Assembly (NCBI RefSeq): GCF_000204055.1
Contig: NW_006768846.1
Coordinates: forward strand, 62,001-126,000
Length of the DNA stretch: 64,000 nt
Direction of reading: 5' to 3'
Origin: Melampsora larici-populina 98AG31
Lineage: Eukaryota; Basidiomycota; Pucciniomycetes; Pucciniales; Melampsoraceae
This document shows positions 46,927-58,665 of this stretch, piece by piece. Position numbers and translations under genes: made by a program. Below the pieces are notes generated by a model, which made no database searches, had not been told where the DNA came from, and saw nothing but the letters and a program-made list of their open reading frames with translations. The first letter of the stretch is position 1, and the number at the start of each line of letters is the position of its first letter.

Positions 46927-48934
46927 AGCCATAAGCTACATCTCAAGGCTCAGTGTCAAGAGCCACTTAAACACATGTATGTAATGTATTAAATATGTAA
47001 TAAACCTAACCCAGGTGTCAACCACAAGTTGACATGTGAATAGACAAGGCTCACACGCCAACCACAAGTCAACGCTGGAACTGAGACTATATTAACCCCC
47101 CTTCCTCCCTAGAATCATCCCCCATCTTTTACTACCATCACAACACAGAACCACATTTACTTGACTCCTATTGAGGGGATCTTCAAGTACATGGTTAGTT
47201 GTGTAGTTTGTTAAAGACCATCCTTGAGCATTACGGGTTCCATTGCTGAACACCCAAGGTACTGATTTCTATGAGCCCAGGGCATTCATTGTCTCTAGAA
47301 ATAAACCTGAAAGTAGCAAAGCTTCCTCCTTTTTACGGAGTCTAAAGTAGCCTTCAGGATCTTTGGTTTACCAACGTCTAAAGCCTGCCCCTCGTAGTCT
47401 CACAAGGTTAGAGTGCACTAGCTCTTAATTGCCCTTAATCTCTTTCTCTCTTCCTTAAATCCTCTTCTTAGAGGTCAACTAGCTGTAGTCTTCACTTGGG
47501 TGTACCACGTGAAGACCACACTTTACCTTTATCACCACATTCTTAGTGAAGAGCACGCCCAACAGACGCGCACTCCTCACAGAATGAGCTTTTGCAGGAG
47601 AAATCTGACTTCTAAAGATTTTTCCTCAATTTTGGATTTCATAAGGCAAACAAGTTTTTTGTTTGCCTCTGAGACACATTGGTTTGTTGAAAAAAACCCA
47701 GGGATCCAAAAACTCATTCCTCTACTTTCCCTTGATGTTCAAGGTTTTTGTCTAATTTGCCTTGTATCTGTAGGTATAAACCACTCTCAGTCTTCAAATA
47801 CAGGTCAAAACCCTTGACAACAGTCCAAAATCCTGAACTTTGGAAAGAACCTGAAAGAGGATTCATTGGTTTCATCCAGAAATCTTTTGATAGAAAAGAG
47901 CATCTAAGAGAGGGGGAAAAAGGTCCCTATGGTTCACAAAAATCCATCAATAGGTACAAAAGTTTCATAAGGAATGAAAATTTCTTCAGCCAAACTTGAT
48001 CCTCCTCACAGGCAAAAGCGTGTTGGGTCATCATAAGTCCCTTTCTGCGCTGAAAGCATGAGAGAAGCAGTTCAGGACTTGGATAAATTGATCCCATACC
48101 ACAGGATATCATCTTTTGTGTCAATTGACCTTTGCCAAAGGCTTCAAGATAAGCTTGTGTCTTAACATACTATTACTGCACTCATTTATGTAAACTGAGT
48201 TTCAGCCAGAAGAAGATAATCATCAATCACTCAGATAACCTAAATTCAACAAAGTCCCACACCAGGTCTCATATGCTTCAAGCTTCAAGCACAGTGTGGT
48301 AGTTTGTTGAGTTTAGGTTATCTGAGTGAATGATGATTCAAAGCGTGTGAGAAACAGCATGGGACTTTTTTGAGTTTACAGATAACCATTCCTGGAACAT
48401 TTACAAAGATTGATGACTCAACTGTGCAATCTACTACATCTTGAATACTCAACCAAACCAAGTTTCATCATGGATGTTAGAATATCTGATCATAATGATT
48501 ACCAGTTCTGAAGGACTACAACATGGTAATAATTCAGCTGTGCAGTCTGAACCACATCTTGGCCACCAAGCAGAACCACATTTTGGCCGCTGACCATTTC
48601 AGCGCAGAAAGGTATATAAATCCCTTTGACCTTGTTTGAGTCTCCACCCTTTCTCATTGTCATCTTAACAATTGTCACTTGGATACTTCAATTCCAGGGA
48701 TTACCCCAAAAGGAAGGGTATCAAAGCAATAAAAGAGCTGAAATAACATTAAACCACATTGATCTATAGTAGCTTGTAAAACCAAAACACATTGTCAAAC
48801 TTGTTGATTTCAATTCTTATAACTCATTCTCATCATCTCATTATTCTTCAGACTCTGATTATCAAAAACTTAACCAAGGCATAATCAAGAACAACTTCTT
48901 CACTCTTCAACATCACTTGATTTGTGGCAAAATC
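46927..48934. other. Repeat-rich intergenic region upstream of a secreted protein
   Basis: No gene. An imperfect inverted repeat lies at about 48217-48254 against 48302-48338 (sharing CTCAGATAACCTAAA and its complement). A TATATAAAT at about 48612 lies roughly 320 bp before the secreted-protein ATG and could be its TATA box. An LTR-like stretch at 46960-47500 could not be paired. Confidence 0.4.
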
Positions 48935-49270
48935 ATGAAGCTACTTGGACTTTCAACATTTTTCATCACAACAGCTGTCATCTCCAGACTAGCACAAGGA
49001 CTTGTGTCAGGTGATCCTTGCCCAGAATCTACGGAAGGTTGTGCTGGGGAACTGGAATGGGTCAAGGTTTCTTCTTATTGTCAAGTACCCTTGTACTGTA
49101 GGTGTGGAAACCCAGCGGATCAATGTTGGGCACCAATTGAGGTCAAACATTTGACATGTGACGTTTGTGGTACAAAAGTATATGAGTACAGGGGACAATG
49201 CACAGCAAGGGGTCATCCTACAAGAGCATGCAATGCTGGATGTAGTGCTGGACCACCACGGCCCCGGTGA
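48935..49270 (+). CDS. Small secreted cysteine-rich protein (111 aa)
   Basis: Single exon. The ATG at 48935 starts a clear signal peptide (MKLLGLSTFFITTAVIS.., likely cleaved around residue 22-24). The mature part, about 88 residues, holds 11 cysteines, including CRC, CDVC, CNAGC and a CPESTEGC start, and ends Pro/Arg-rich. There is no transmembrane segment after the signal. Size, Cys content and position in a repeat-rich region are typical of candidate effectors of rust fungi, but no family was recognised and the role is inference. The odd Cys number leaves one unpaired or forms a dimer. Confidence 0.75.
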   Translation: MKLLGLSTFFITTAVISRLAQGLVSGDPCPESTEGCAGELEWVKVSSYCQVPLYCRCGNPADQCWAPIEVKHLTCDVCGTKVYEYRGQCTARGHPTRACNAGCSAGPPRPR

Positions 49271-50354
49271 GGGGTGATTTGCCCATGGATCACATTGTTT
49301 GGTGGTGGGTGTTTGTCAAGCTTGTGGTGATACACCATCTCAACACAATACTTTTGGCTTGTATCTGGTTCATCAATTGTCCACTGGCACCATCATCATT
49401 TCTAAACCTTGAACCTTTACTCTCAAGACCAAACTTCCTTTCAAATTATTTTTCCTACACAACTTTGACTTCACACTACACCTAACCCAATCAATCCAAT
49501 CACTATGGTCATCAGAGCCCTGATCTCAACACTCATTTATTTTTCATGTTTCAATTGTTGGTTTCTTTTTGGTAGTCTGGAGTAGAAGAAACAAAAATTT
49601 TGTAGGGAATTCTTAGAAATGGAATTGAAGAATCATTGTTTGTCTAATTCCCACTCAGACAAGAGTGGGTTTCTAGGATAAAAGAGCTTATCATCCCAAT
49701 TTCAAGGAATTCTCATCCTGTATTGGCAATACAATGTGAATTCAATTCCCACAATCCTGTCATGAAGCCATTTCTCAAGAACATGTCTGTGTATCCCTAA
49801 CCTAGTCTCTGTCTTTTGGTTTTTTTCTTTCCTCTTTTTTTAAATGTCACCCAGCAAGGTCATAGATTGTCTGTAACACATGATACTATGCATGAACTTC
49901 ATTTCAACTTGTGATCCAATTTTTGTAGAAGCAAGTAGACTCTTGAGGCTTTAGAGTATGTATTGTGGATAGACACCATGATCCCAATATATATATTAAA
50001 AAGTTGACTTTGAGTAGGTAGCCATAGAACAAACACAAAGAGTTGAGCAAAATTTGATCTATCATGTTAAACTCTCACTGGTACATCCTACACTTGATTT
50101 TCATAACTTAAAACAACCTCACATAGAAATTATGCGAGATTGCGAACAAGATCTAATGAAGCCAACAGTTTGAGCCTACAAGATAAAAAATAACCCCCGA
50201 GTGGTGTTTGAAATGGGTCTCGTCTTCTGAGCAAGATATTAGAAATCAACGCATCACACTTGATTATTGCCTGAGCTACTGACATCCAGTTTCTTAGGTT
50301 TGCATCCCAGTCTGAGATGGCAGCAAGAAAGGATATACGAACATTTTTAACCTA
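49271..50354. other. Intergenic, no gene seen
   Basis: 3' flank of the secreted protein; AT-rich with no supported ORF. It ends at the TA before the foldback MITE. Confidence 0.45.
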
Positions 50355-50616
50355 CAGCCCTTTGCAGAATTGATGACTTTGGAAAAAGAAAAAACACTTG
50401 AGTTTTCAAAAAAAACCTGCGAGTTTTTTTCAAAAACTCATCGAGTTTTTCAAAAACTGAGCGAGCTCTTGTTCGTGAGTGTTATATCGATCAATTGAAC
50501 CAAGTTCTTGCCCAGTTTTTGAAAAAACTCGGTCACTTTTTGACAAAACTCGAGGTTTCTTGTTTGAAAACTCGAGGTTTTTTTTTCTCCAAAGTCATCA
50601 ATTCTGCAAAGGGCTG
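50355..50616. mobile_element. 262-bp foldback MITE with TA target duplication
   Basis: Perfect inverted ends begin CAGCCCTTTGCAGAATTGAT and continue through GACTTTGG. The middle is made of repeated GAGTTTTT/AAAAACTC words in both orientations, so the whole element can fold back. TA lies at both borders (50353-50354 and 50617-50618). No coding. Confidence 0.88.
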
Positions 50617-50618
50617 TA

Positions 50619-53600
50619 CAGTTGTTACCACTGAAGCTGGACCACAGCCTCTCTGCAAAAACGAAATTTGAACTGGCCCGGACTTGTACAGGTTCAAAAC
50701 CTATCAAGTTGGGTTAATAAACACATTTATGGGGTCTGAGAAGTGTCTTTATATGGGAAATATCCCAGTTGGCTTGCTCTGATGAGCCTAAAAAAATTTT
50801 TTTTTTCACAAACCCATAATTTGGAATTAAGCATATTATATGCTTATACAGGGTGCTTAAGTGACATAGCTAAGTACTTAAGCCCTGTACTCAGCACATA
50901 AGCTATGTAGGCAGGTCATACATAGGGCATATAAGTAGCTACAAATTCTCGTCAACCCCAGCGTTACGTGCAATACATCGGTGGGATAGATAAACCTTGT
51001 CTTTCACCATCTGTTCTGCTTGCAAACCTGTCAAACCTTGGCTTTTTGAGGCAAGTTTATCAGCACCGTGATCCAGACGGGTTAGAAGGAGGAAAAGTGG
51101 ACCCACTGATATGCTAAATGATACCCCCAAACCTTGCGAAAAAACTTCCGAATTGTTGTCAAAGGGCAGCTTTTACGTATGGTGTGCCAGAGAGACATGC
51201 TCTCTTTGAAGGATGGATATTTGAGACTTCTTTTACGGTAATCTGACCCACACAAGTCTGTCAGTTGAAAATTATACAAATGAGAAAAAAGAGAGAAATA
51301 TGAACTCACGATGTTTTATGAAGGACCAGAAAAGTTCTATTGGATTCAATTCACAGTGGAATTTTGGGAGGAAAAGACAGATATGACCTGCCTCCTCAAT
51401 CACCATCTGGAGAAGAGGCTTCTTGTTTGCAAAGTCGGACTGAGCCGCCAAGATCTTCACTGCACAGCAAAATGGATCCTCCGAGGTGGCCGGCTGAGTG
51501 TGATTGCTGGTTTGAGTGTCAAGCCTTAAGCGCTCTTTACGTCGAATGGCGTCGCGTTGAACTCCAGAGAGCTTACAGGTTGCACACTTCATTGTTAGAC
51601 CTTTATGACCTAGTGCCTTGAGTCGATCATCGTAAAAGTCCCAAAGGCCACGCTCTTGAAGTATCAACTTGATACCCTTCGGTTTTCCAGCGAGTTTCTT
51701 ATCCGGATGATCGTGAGCAAAGTTCATGGGTTGTGGCAATCCACGCAGTTCAACTGGAATCTGAGGATCATCAGTCGGTATGATTGTATCTCTAAGAATC
51801 TTATCGCCGCCAGGTTTCAAATTCATGCTTGTTACTCGTAAAGCATTAGGCACATACGCTTCATGTGCAGATGAACAGTCAAAGATAAAGACACCTTTAG
51901 TGTTTGGATGAAGGTATTCGAAGATTGGAATCGCACGCATTTTAACTTGATCGATGAGTTGTTGCATATCCCACCATTTGTCATGTTTTGAACCAGGATA
52001 TATGACCACAGTCGCTTCAGAGAATTCGGGAGGAGGTCCAGAAGCGACTGGCATTGAAGGAATTCGCAAAGAGATGTCGAGACGTCCAATTGTTGGTAAA
52101 ACGAAGTCGGAGGTATGAATTAAGCGACCATCATCTTTTTTACGGAGCTCGTGAACACCATCTTTTATCCAAGCAAATTTTGGCCGCTCATTTGCGTGTA
52201 TGGTGGACTCGTCATGATAGATGGGTACTAAAGGAAGGGTACCATCTGGAAGTGTAAGAGGATCCATATTCTCAAGATGATCGCCAGAGAATGTATAAAA
52301 TGACTTCTTGAGTTCATCGAGGGAAGCAAGATACTTCTTCCTGGCTTCGATAACGTCTGGGCGCTCGTGTCCATCATAATACAGACCCTTGCTATACTCT
52401 CGAGGGCGAAAACCAAGTCGATAGATCCATCAATAGGACGTTTGGAGTGAAACCAACTTGTTGTAACCAAACTTGGGTAAAACTACCTCGTTTACATGAT
52501 CCTGAAAGACCAGAGGCGAAAGCTGAACAGGGTTTTCATCAGATTTTTGGAATCGGAAAATTCTAAAGAGAAACTAACATACCTCGCCCGGTTTCATAGC
52601 CACAGTCCAGGTATAAAGTGCATCAAAAACCTCTTGGTTGTCTAAGATTGATACATGCCTTGAATTCGAGCCAGTTTTTGACATGATCAACTCGCCAGTA
52701 TTTAAGAGGTTAGTTGCTTGTTGCCGTATCCTCTTTGCATGGCTTACACCAGTCGTAAAATCGGTGTGTTTTACTTCCAATCGTCAAGCCGAGGTTTGAG
52801 CAGTGAACATTGAAGCTGTCACTGCAGGCGACTTTGTGACTCCGTCCAATGTCAGCTCCAGCCATCGAGAGTTGTACTCGTGTAGATCGGCAATGAGGAG
52901 GTCTGGGCACTTGAATCCGGGCTGAGTCTTTGCCTGGTCTTGGTACTTCTTTGACACATCAATGAGAGATTGTTTGAGCTTGTTAAATCTATCATTTGCA
53001 GTTTGCTTCGTTTTCTCAGCTAAAGATTGGCCGGTTTGAACTGGTTTTGAATTTCGATAATTGTCAACACATTGGTCAATCCAGCTGTTGAGATAATCAT
53101 TGTTTTGGTTGTTTAATTGATTGTTTTCAGTCAGTAATGCTACATTGGATTCAGTGTCAATATCTAAGTTGATTTCAGCCTCCTGATCAGATTCAGCGGA
53201 GACAGAATGGTCAGAATTGGAATTGGAGGAGTGATTGATGGGTTCAAATTCGAAGCGGGTGCTGAGACGAGAAGAGTCGGGAGGGTTGAGTAAAGCAGAG
53301 TGTGGAGGCGAGTCCAGACCAGTCATAAAGGATGAGACACGAGAAGCTAGATTTGCTTGGGTAAGCCAATTTGACATTGTTTTGTTGTTCTTCCCTAAGG
53401 CTTTTACGTTATTGATCTTGTAATTATGCTTTGACGTAGTTGGAGTCTTGGTATGGATTGCTCTTCCGGTGATTGGATCAACTGTGGGGCGTCTGTAGTG
53501 TTTGAGGATACCGCCAGATCGTCGCTTACGTTTGCCAACAGTTGGTTGGGACGGACAAGGTTGAGTGAAGACAGGAAACATGACACCAGTAAAGAGTTCC

Positions 53601-54103
53601 TGGTCACATTCATCATCATCAGATGAATCAGCTACGCCCGCTCGGATAAAATGAACCATGTCGGAAGGATCCAATTGGTCGTCCTCGGTGTCATGAGTGT
53701 GTTGAATCTTAACCCAGTGTATCTCTTCAAGATCAGGTGCGGGGGAAGGGTTGAGATTGTCTTCAGAATCAGACTTGACGGTGATAAAAGGGGTGGGGTG
53801 GGTGGGGATGTGAGTATCATCCAAATCAGAAACCAAGTCCACGTCGCTCAATTGAGTTTTCTCCACAGAAAGGGCTTCTGCACGTTCACGTTTACGTCGT
53901 TGGGCTTGGGCACGAGAAGCTTTGCTGGCCATTTCAGTTGTTGAGATTGGGTTAATTTGAATTCAGGAACTGAAGGCTCTTTAGACATATGTACACCCAA
54001 ATATGGTGAAAAGCGAGATTCTCAAAGTCAAAAATTTGGAATCGGGGCCGGCCCCGGGGCCGGCCGGATCATCACTGTGGTCCAGCTTCAGTGGTAACAA
54101 CTG
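50619..54103. mobile_element. Tc1/mariner-like DNA transposon with perfect 29-bp ends
   Basis: The 29-bp terminal inverted repeats (50619-50647 and 54075-54103) are identical, begin CAGTTGTTACC and end GGACCACAG, and are flanked by TA (50617-50618 and 54104-54105). The transposase gene lies inside on the minus strand. A GC-rich palindrome of GGCCGG/CCGGCC type lies just inside the right end at 54044-54065. Confidence 0.88.
51082..53932 (-). pseudogene. DDE-superfamily transposase of the 3.5-kb element, two nonsense codons
   Basis: The ATG at 53932 starts a long N-terminal region (acidic and Ser-rich, then KQSLIDVSKKYQD and LHEYNSRWLELTLDG). A TGA at 52784-52786 interrupts a frame that otherwise continues in register (VSHAKRIRQQATNLLNTGEL). 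After an apparent intron (about 52520-52600) comes LPKFGYNKLVSLQTSY, a second TGA (52430-52432), then WIYRLGFRPREYSKGLYYDGHERPDV. The catalytic half follows: IYHDESTIHANERPKFAW (first acidic residues), VFIFDCSSAHEAY (second Asp), FHCELNPIELFWSFIKH (third, Glu). A GTGAGT..ACAG intron leads to the C-terminal CPLTTIRKFFRKVWGYHLAYQ. This matches the DDE endonuclease family common in basidiomycetes, full length but for the two stops. Confidence 0.85.
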
Positions 54104-54531
54104 TACATATGTAGGATTCTGGTTGACTGAAATGTGGACTACATCAGCGAAGAGAAGGTACAAAAGAAGATATCAGAAGAACTCGTAAATGAGTCACCAT
54201 GCTCATTTCTGTTGTTGTTTACGAAGGAAGGCTCATGGGCTGAAGTTTCTTGAGTTGTTGACATGGCCCCGATGATAATTATAGATCCTACCAAATTGAA
54301 TTTTGATCTGCCAGCTAGAATTTCAAAATTTAAAGAACACCACTCTTTTTAGACTTTCTCTACGAACTGACTCTACATATATCTTTTAAGAAAAACTACA
54401 TCAAGTCTTGAATAGAAATCATTCATAAAACCAATCAAATCAAAATACATATCAAACGATTAGTGGATCACAAAAAAATCGAACGATATCAACAAAGTTT
54501 ACACATTTTCATAAATCAAATCGAATAGGAG
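54104..54531. other. Upstream region of ALG5
   Basis: No gene or repeat recognised between the transposon border and the ALG5 ATG. Confidence 0.5.
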
Positions 54532-55824
54532 ATGTGGAATCTCATCCTAAGTATTTTATTCTTACTTCCAATTCTATACTATACCTTGGTACGTTTGATA
54601 TCAAAAACCGAATCTTTTCTTTCAAAAAGTCCTTTCTATCAAAAAAAACTAATCATTAAAATCGAATATGATTTATTTATTTTTTTCTAGATATTAACTT
54701 TACGATATATTTCACCCAACCCATTACCACCCACACCAGAATCATTAAACTACTTATCAACCGAGCAACCCAATGCACCAGGTCTACCATTAAAATCCAT
54801 ACAAGAACCCTCAACGCTAGACCTAAGTGTAGTGATTCCAGCCTATAATGAAGAAAACCGATTGAAAGTCGGCTTAAAATCCGCCTTAGATTATTTACCT
54901 ACTTTAAATCAATCTTATGAAGTTTTGATTATAGATGATGGTAGTCAAGATCAAACCGTTCAAGAAGCTCTTCAACTTGCTTTTGATCATCAAGCTTTAC
55001 TTCAATCATCTAATCCAAAGGTTAATGGTGAAATTAGAGTGATCCGATTAGGAAAGAATCGTGGTAAAGGTGGTGCAGTCAAACATGTAAGCTTTCAAGA
55101 TCCTAAATTCTATTTCTTATAATCAAAAATCAATTCATCAAGTTTCATTTGATTGGTATTTTTTTCTGATGAATTTTCTTCATTCATAGGGAATCCTATT
55201 TTCACGTGGTCAAAGGATCTTATTCGCAGATGCAGATGGAGCCAGTGATTTCTCAGATCACAAATTACTAAACGATCAACTCAATCAAATCATCCTAAAG
55301 ACCGAATCCACTCAACTTGGAATGAGTATCGGATCTAGAGCTCATCTAATCTCAACTCAACCTGTCGTTTCTAGATCTCAATTTCGTAATTTCTTAATGA
55401 AAGCCTTTCATCTTTATCTTTATTTGTTAGGTTTACGTGATATTCGTGATACTCAATGTGGATTTAAATTGTTAACTAGAGATTCAGCTAGAGATTTGTT
55501 TAATGGATTACATGTTGAAGGATGGTTTGTTGGATTCTTTTTCTTTCTTTTAAATCGTATTGGAAAACCCTCATTTAAACTAAGCTGATGTTTTGGTTTG
55601 TTTTTTCTTTTAGGATCTTTGATGTAGAATTATTACTGTTAGCCAAATTAATGAATCCTCCAATACCGATTGCAGAAGTTCCAATCACATGGAACGAAGT
55701 AAGTGGTAGTAAATTAAGTATCATTAAAGATAGTATCACAATGGCTATCGAATTACTTATCATTAGATTAAATTATTTATTAGGAGTTTGGAAAGTTCCT
55801 AAAAGTTCATCACTTCAGACATAA
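54532..55824 (+). CDS. ALG5: Dolichyl-phosphate beta-glucosyltransferase
   Basis: Proposed CDS is join(54532..54588, 54691..55086, 55190..55524, 55614..55824), 332 aa, against 324-334 in known ALG5. It transfers glucose from UDP-glucose to dolichyl phosphate at the ER membrane, giving the donor for the last sugars of the N-glycan precursor. The N-terminal 19 residues (exon 1) form a membrane anchor. The GT2 domain shows VVIPAYNEENRL, IIDDGSQDQT, LGKNRGKGGAVKHG (across intron 2), the metal-binding DADGASDF, IRDTQCGFKLLTR, and after intron 3 IFDVELLLLAK and VPITWNEVSGSKL. The last intron uses a GTTTGT donor. Only one membrane segment is evident, as expected for ALG5 rather than DPM1 fusion forms. 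Confidence 0.93.
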
Positions 55825-56372
55825 ATCTCACCTCACCTTTTCATTTTTTTTTCTTTCTCAAGAGACATTTTTGCAATCCTCTTCTCTTCTCATCGACACC
55901 AGAGGCTATATCCTTTTTTCTTTTTGAATCGGTTCATGTTAATAAATCTTTCATCTCACTTTTGTTACCTATACCTTTCTTTTTGTTAATATAGTCATCT
56001 TTCATTTTCTTTTCCTCGCTTACCTTTTTTTTTCTTATAGCATGGTTTGAAAAACTTTTTGTGATCCATAGAATGTCTGTGATTGCACGTTGGTTTTGTG
56101 TTTGGATGCAAAAAAATGCAGAGTTTTTTCTTGCGCAAAATTGAAAAATCTATCATTGATTTTACACATTTTCTTAGATAGCTTTTTTCAAAAGAGATTG
56201 AATGGACAGATCATAATTTATTCAATCCTGATTTCATGGTACAAAAGTTATAATTTAAGGATTTGAGGAATATTTGATTAGAAGATAGAGAGACAAAAAA
56301 CGAAATTTGAGAAAGAGTAAAACACGATTGAATCCAATCCAAAGATGAAATGTACAAAGAAACTATCCAGAC
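55825..56372. other. Intergenic between convergent ALG5 and RAD14
   Basis: Pyrimidine-rich 3' flank of ALG5 (T/CTTT tracts) and 3' flank of RAD14; no ORF. Confidence 0.5.
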
Positions 56373-57519
56373 TTAAAAAGTTTCACATTCAGTTTCTAAT
56401 CCACAAGTGAGACATTTCTGAACCGAATTAGATTGACTTCCAGCAGACATCAACTCAAACTGATGTACATGAATTTCATCTTGTCTTTTTTGATATAAAT
56501 TCTTTCGAGTTTGATTTCTTAAAGTTTTTAAATTTTCTTCAAACTTTTTAGATTTCTTTTGTTTTTTTACATTAGTTCTTCTTTGAAATTCTTCATCTAA
56601 ATTTTCAGATGAACCCCATTTCTTAGATGAAAATGCATATTCTTCTACTTGTTCTCTTAAATATAACATCATATTTGAATAAGTTGATTGATGTGGATTA
56701 GCTTTTAATAAATGTGGTAAAAGTTCGGTATCTTTTAATTCGGCTAAAGTTTTTCCAAATTTCGATTTTCAATTGAATTAGTTTTTCGTTTTTTGTTTGT
56801 AGGAAAAGTTAAGAAAAAACTTACGATCAGTTAAAAGATAATCTTCTTTACATTCAGTTTTGGTTAATAAACTAAATCGATCTGGATAATTGTTTTTACA
56901 TGTCTTACAGACCGGTACTCTAAATGCATTATAAATTTGAATGTCTAATTCGATACTTGAACAAACTTTACATTTCGGATTCTGATTTGGATCTAATGAT
57001 AATTCTATTAACAAGCCAAAAAACCATCAAAACCATCAATTTTGGTTAATCTCTTCTTGTTTTTGTCTTGGTTTGGTTTGAGTGAATTAAAAAGTACTTA
57101 CGATTTTGATGAAATCTTTCGATTTGTTTTAATCTTTGTTTTTTCAATTCTTCAACTTGTTGATTTTGTTTTAAAAGTTTTTGATTTTCTTCCTCTGAAT
57201 TTAACAAGAATCCACCTTTACTATTCTTTAAAGTACTTAAATCATAATCTACATATTTTCCAATTAGATTTGGTAATGGTTTTAAATTTGATGTTGTAGA
57301 TGAATCTGATTGGATTTGATTCTGAGGTCTTTTTTTTGATTTGATTTGATGAAGATCTTGTGTTGAAGTAGATTGAGTGAGTTGTTTTGATCTTAGTTGA
57401 TATTTTGCTATTAATCTGTTTTGTTGTATTGATTTTGATGATTGATCTGATTGAGATGTTGAAGTGGATGGTTCAGCAATCAGATTAGAAGTTGAAGTTG
57501 AAGTTGAAGTTGATTCCAT
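56373..57519 (-). CDS. RAD14: DNA repair protein RAD14/XPA
   Basis: Proposed CDS is complement(join(56373..56743, 56825..57004, 57102..57519)), 322 aa. XPA/Rad14 binds damaged DNA and organises the nucleotide excision repair complex. Residues 1-90 are low-complexity Ser/Thr/Gln. The C4 zinc finger is C-x2-C-x17-C-x2-C (CKVC at 151-154 and CKTC at 172-175), the exact spacing of the family. It is followed by TECKEDYLLTD and, after intron 2, PELKDTELLPHLLKANPH, MMLYLREQVEEYAF and KKWGSSENLDEEFQRR. The coiled region and CLTCGLETECETF end also fit. It is head-to-head with the bL28m gene, with 243 bp between start codons. Confidence 0.94.
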
Positions 57520-57762
57520 TTTGATGCTGAGTATAAACTTGGAAATCAAAGAACAGCGGATTGTTGATGGCAAGCAGAACAGATTGCTGTTGTCATAAAG
57601 TGTCAAGTTTCAGTCTAAGAACTTAGACTTAACTAGGTCTAAGTAGCTGGTTTAAGTCTATTTCCAGTTCAACTTCAAATTCAACTTCGATCCCAAATCA
57701 AACCAGAAAACAAAGAACAAGAGCAAGAACAAGAACAAGAACAAGAACAAGAACAAGAACAC
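57520..57762. promoter_or_regulatory. Short bidirectional promoter with AAGAAC microsatellite
   Basis: The 243-bp gap between the RAD14 and bL28m starts must carry both promoters. A hexanucleotide AAGAAC/CAAGAA repeat runs from about 57716 to 57760 and ends 2 bp before the bL28m ATG, so it lies in its 5' UTR. Confidence 0.6.
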
Positions 57763-58665
57763 ATGATGAAGAACCTATTAAGAAGATTCTTATCAACTAA
57801 TCTAAAGTACTCTCATTCAAATCAAAACTTCATCAAATCAAACATCTCAACAACTTCAAATCAAACTCAAACCCAATCCCAAACCCAATCCCCAATCTCT
57901 TATGGTGTAACTTATGTACCACCATTAAAAATAACTCGTCAACACACCAAACGAGCTGACTATGTAAGCCTTCATGTATCTTGAAAACCTTTTTCTCACC
58001 ATCACTTATCAAGTTAACTTCAACCTTTATATGAAAATTCTTTTAGGGACTTTATGATGGATTGAAAGTTAAAGCAGGTGATAATATACCTAAATCTAAA
58101 CATCGTACTAAACGAGTCTGGAATCCGAATGTACAGAAATCAAGTTTATGGTCAGAAGTTTTAAATCAATCATTACAACTCAAACTCACGACTGCTGCAT
58201 TAAAAACGATTGATAAAGTAAAAAAACCTACCTGATTTGATCATCTCATTAGACCGAAACCTATGACTGATTTTTTAAATGTCTTTGAATTTGATTCGTT
58301 AGGTTGGAGGATTAGATCGATATGTATTACAAATGAGTGATCAAAGGTTAGGAGGCACAGGTATAAGGATACGAGAACTAGTGATTTCGGCTATGAAAGC
58401 CAAACTTAAATTATCAAAAGGATTTACAAGACCGATACCTGAATGCGAAGTATGGAGAATTCCTCAATGGCAAGATTCGATTGAAAGATCAGATAGATTG
58501 ATCATACGGAAAATGGTACCTTCTATCAATGTTCATCAAATTAAAGTGTTTCCTAGAAGATTAAATGTTGATGGGAAACTTGAGAAGGGGTCTTTGAATG
58601 ATTTGTTTCAAAGAGGTCAGAAAGGTAGTCAAACTTCTAGAAGATCGACTCATCCAAGGAGATAG
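57763..58665 (+). CDS. bL28m: Mitochondrial large-subunit ribosomal protein bL28m
   Basis: Proposed CDS is join(57763..57963, 58047..58217, 58303..58665), 244 aa; introns are phase 0. An N-terminal mitochondrial presequence (MKNLLRRFLSTNLKYS) is followed by a Gln/Thr/Ser-rich stretch. The bL28 core runs KRADYGLYDGLKVKAGDN, SKHRTKRVWNPNVQKSSLWSEVL, LTTAALKTIDKVGGLDRYVLQM. This is the mitochondrial form (yeast Mrpl24), with a long C-terminal extension ending basic. The first intron falls exactly between KRADY and GLYDG. The start ATGATG gives two adjacent Met codons. Confidence 0.92.
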
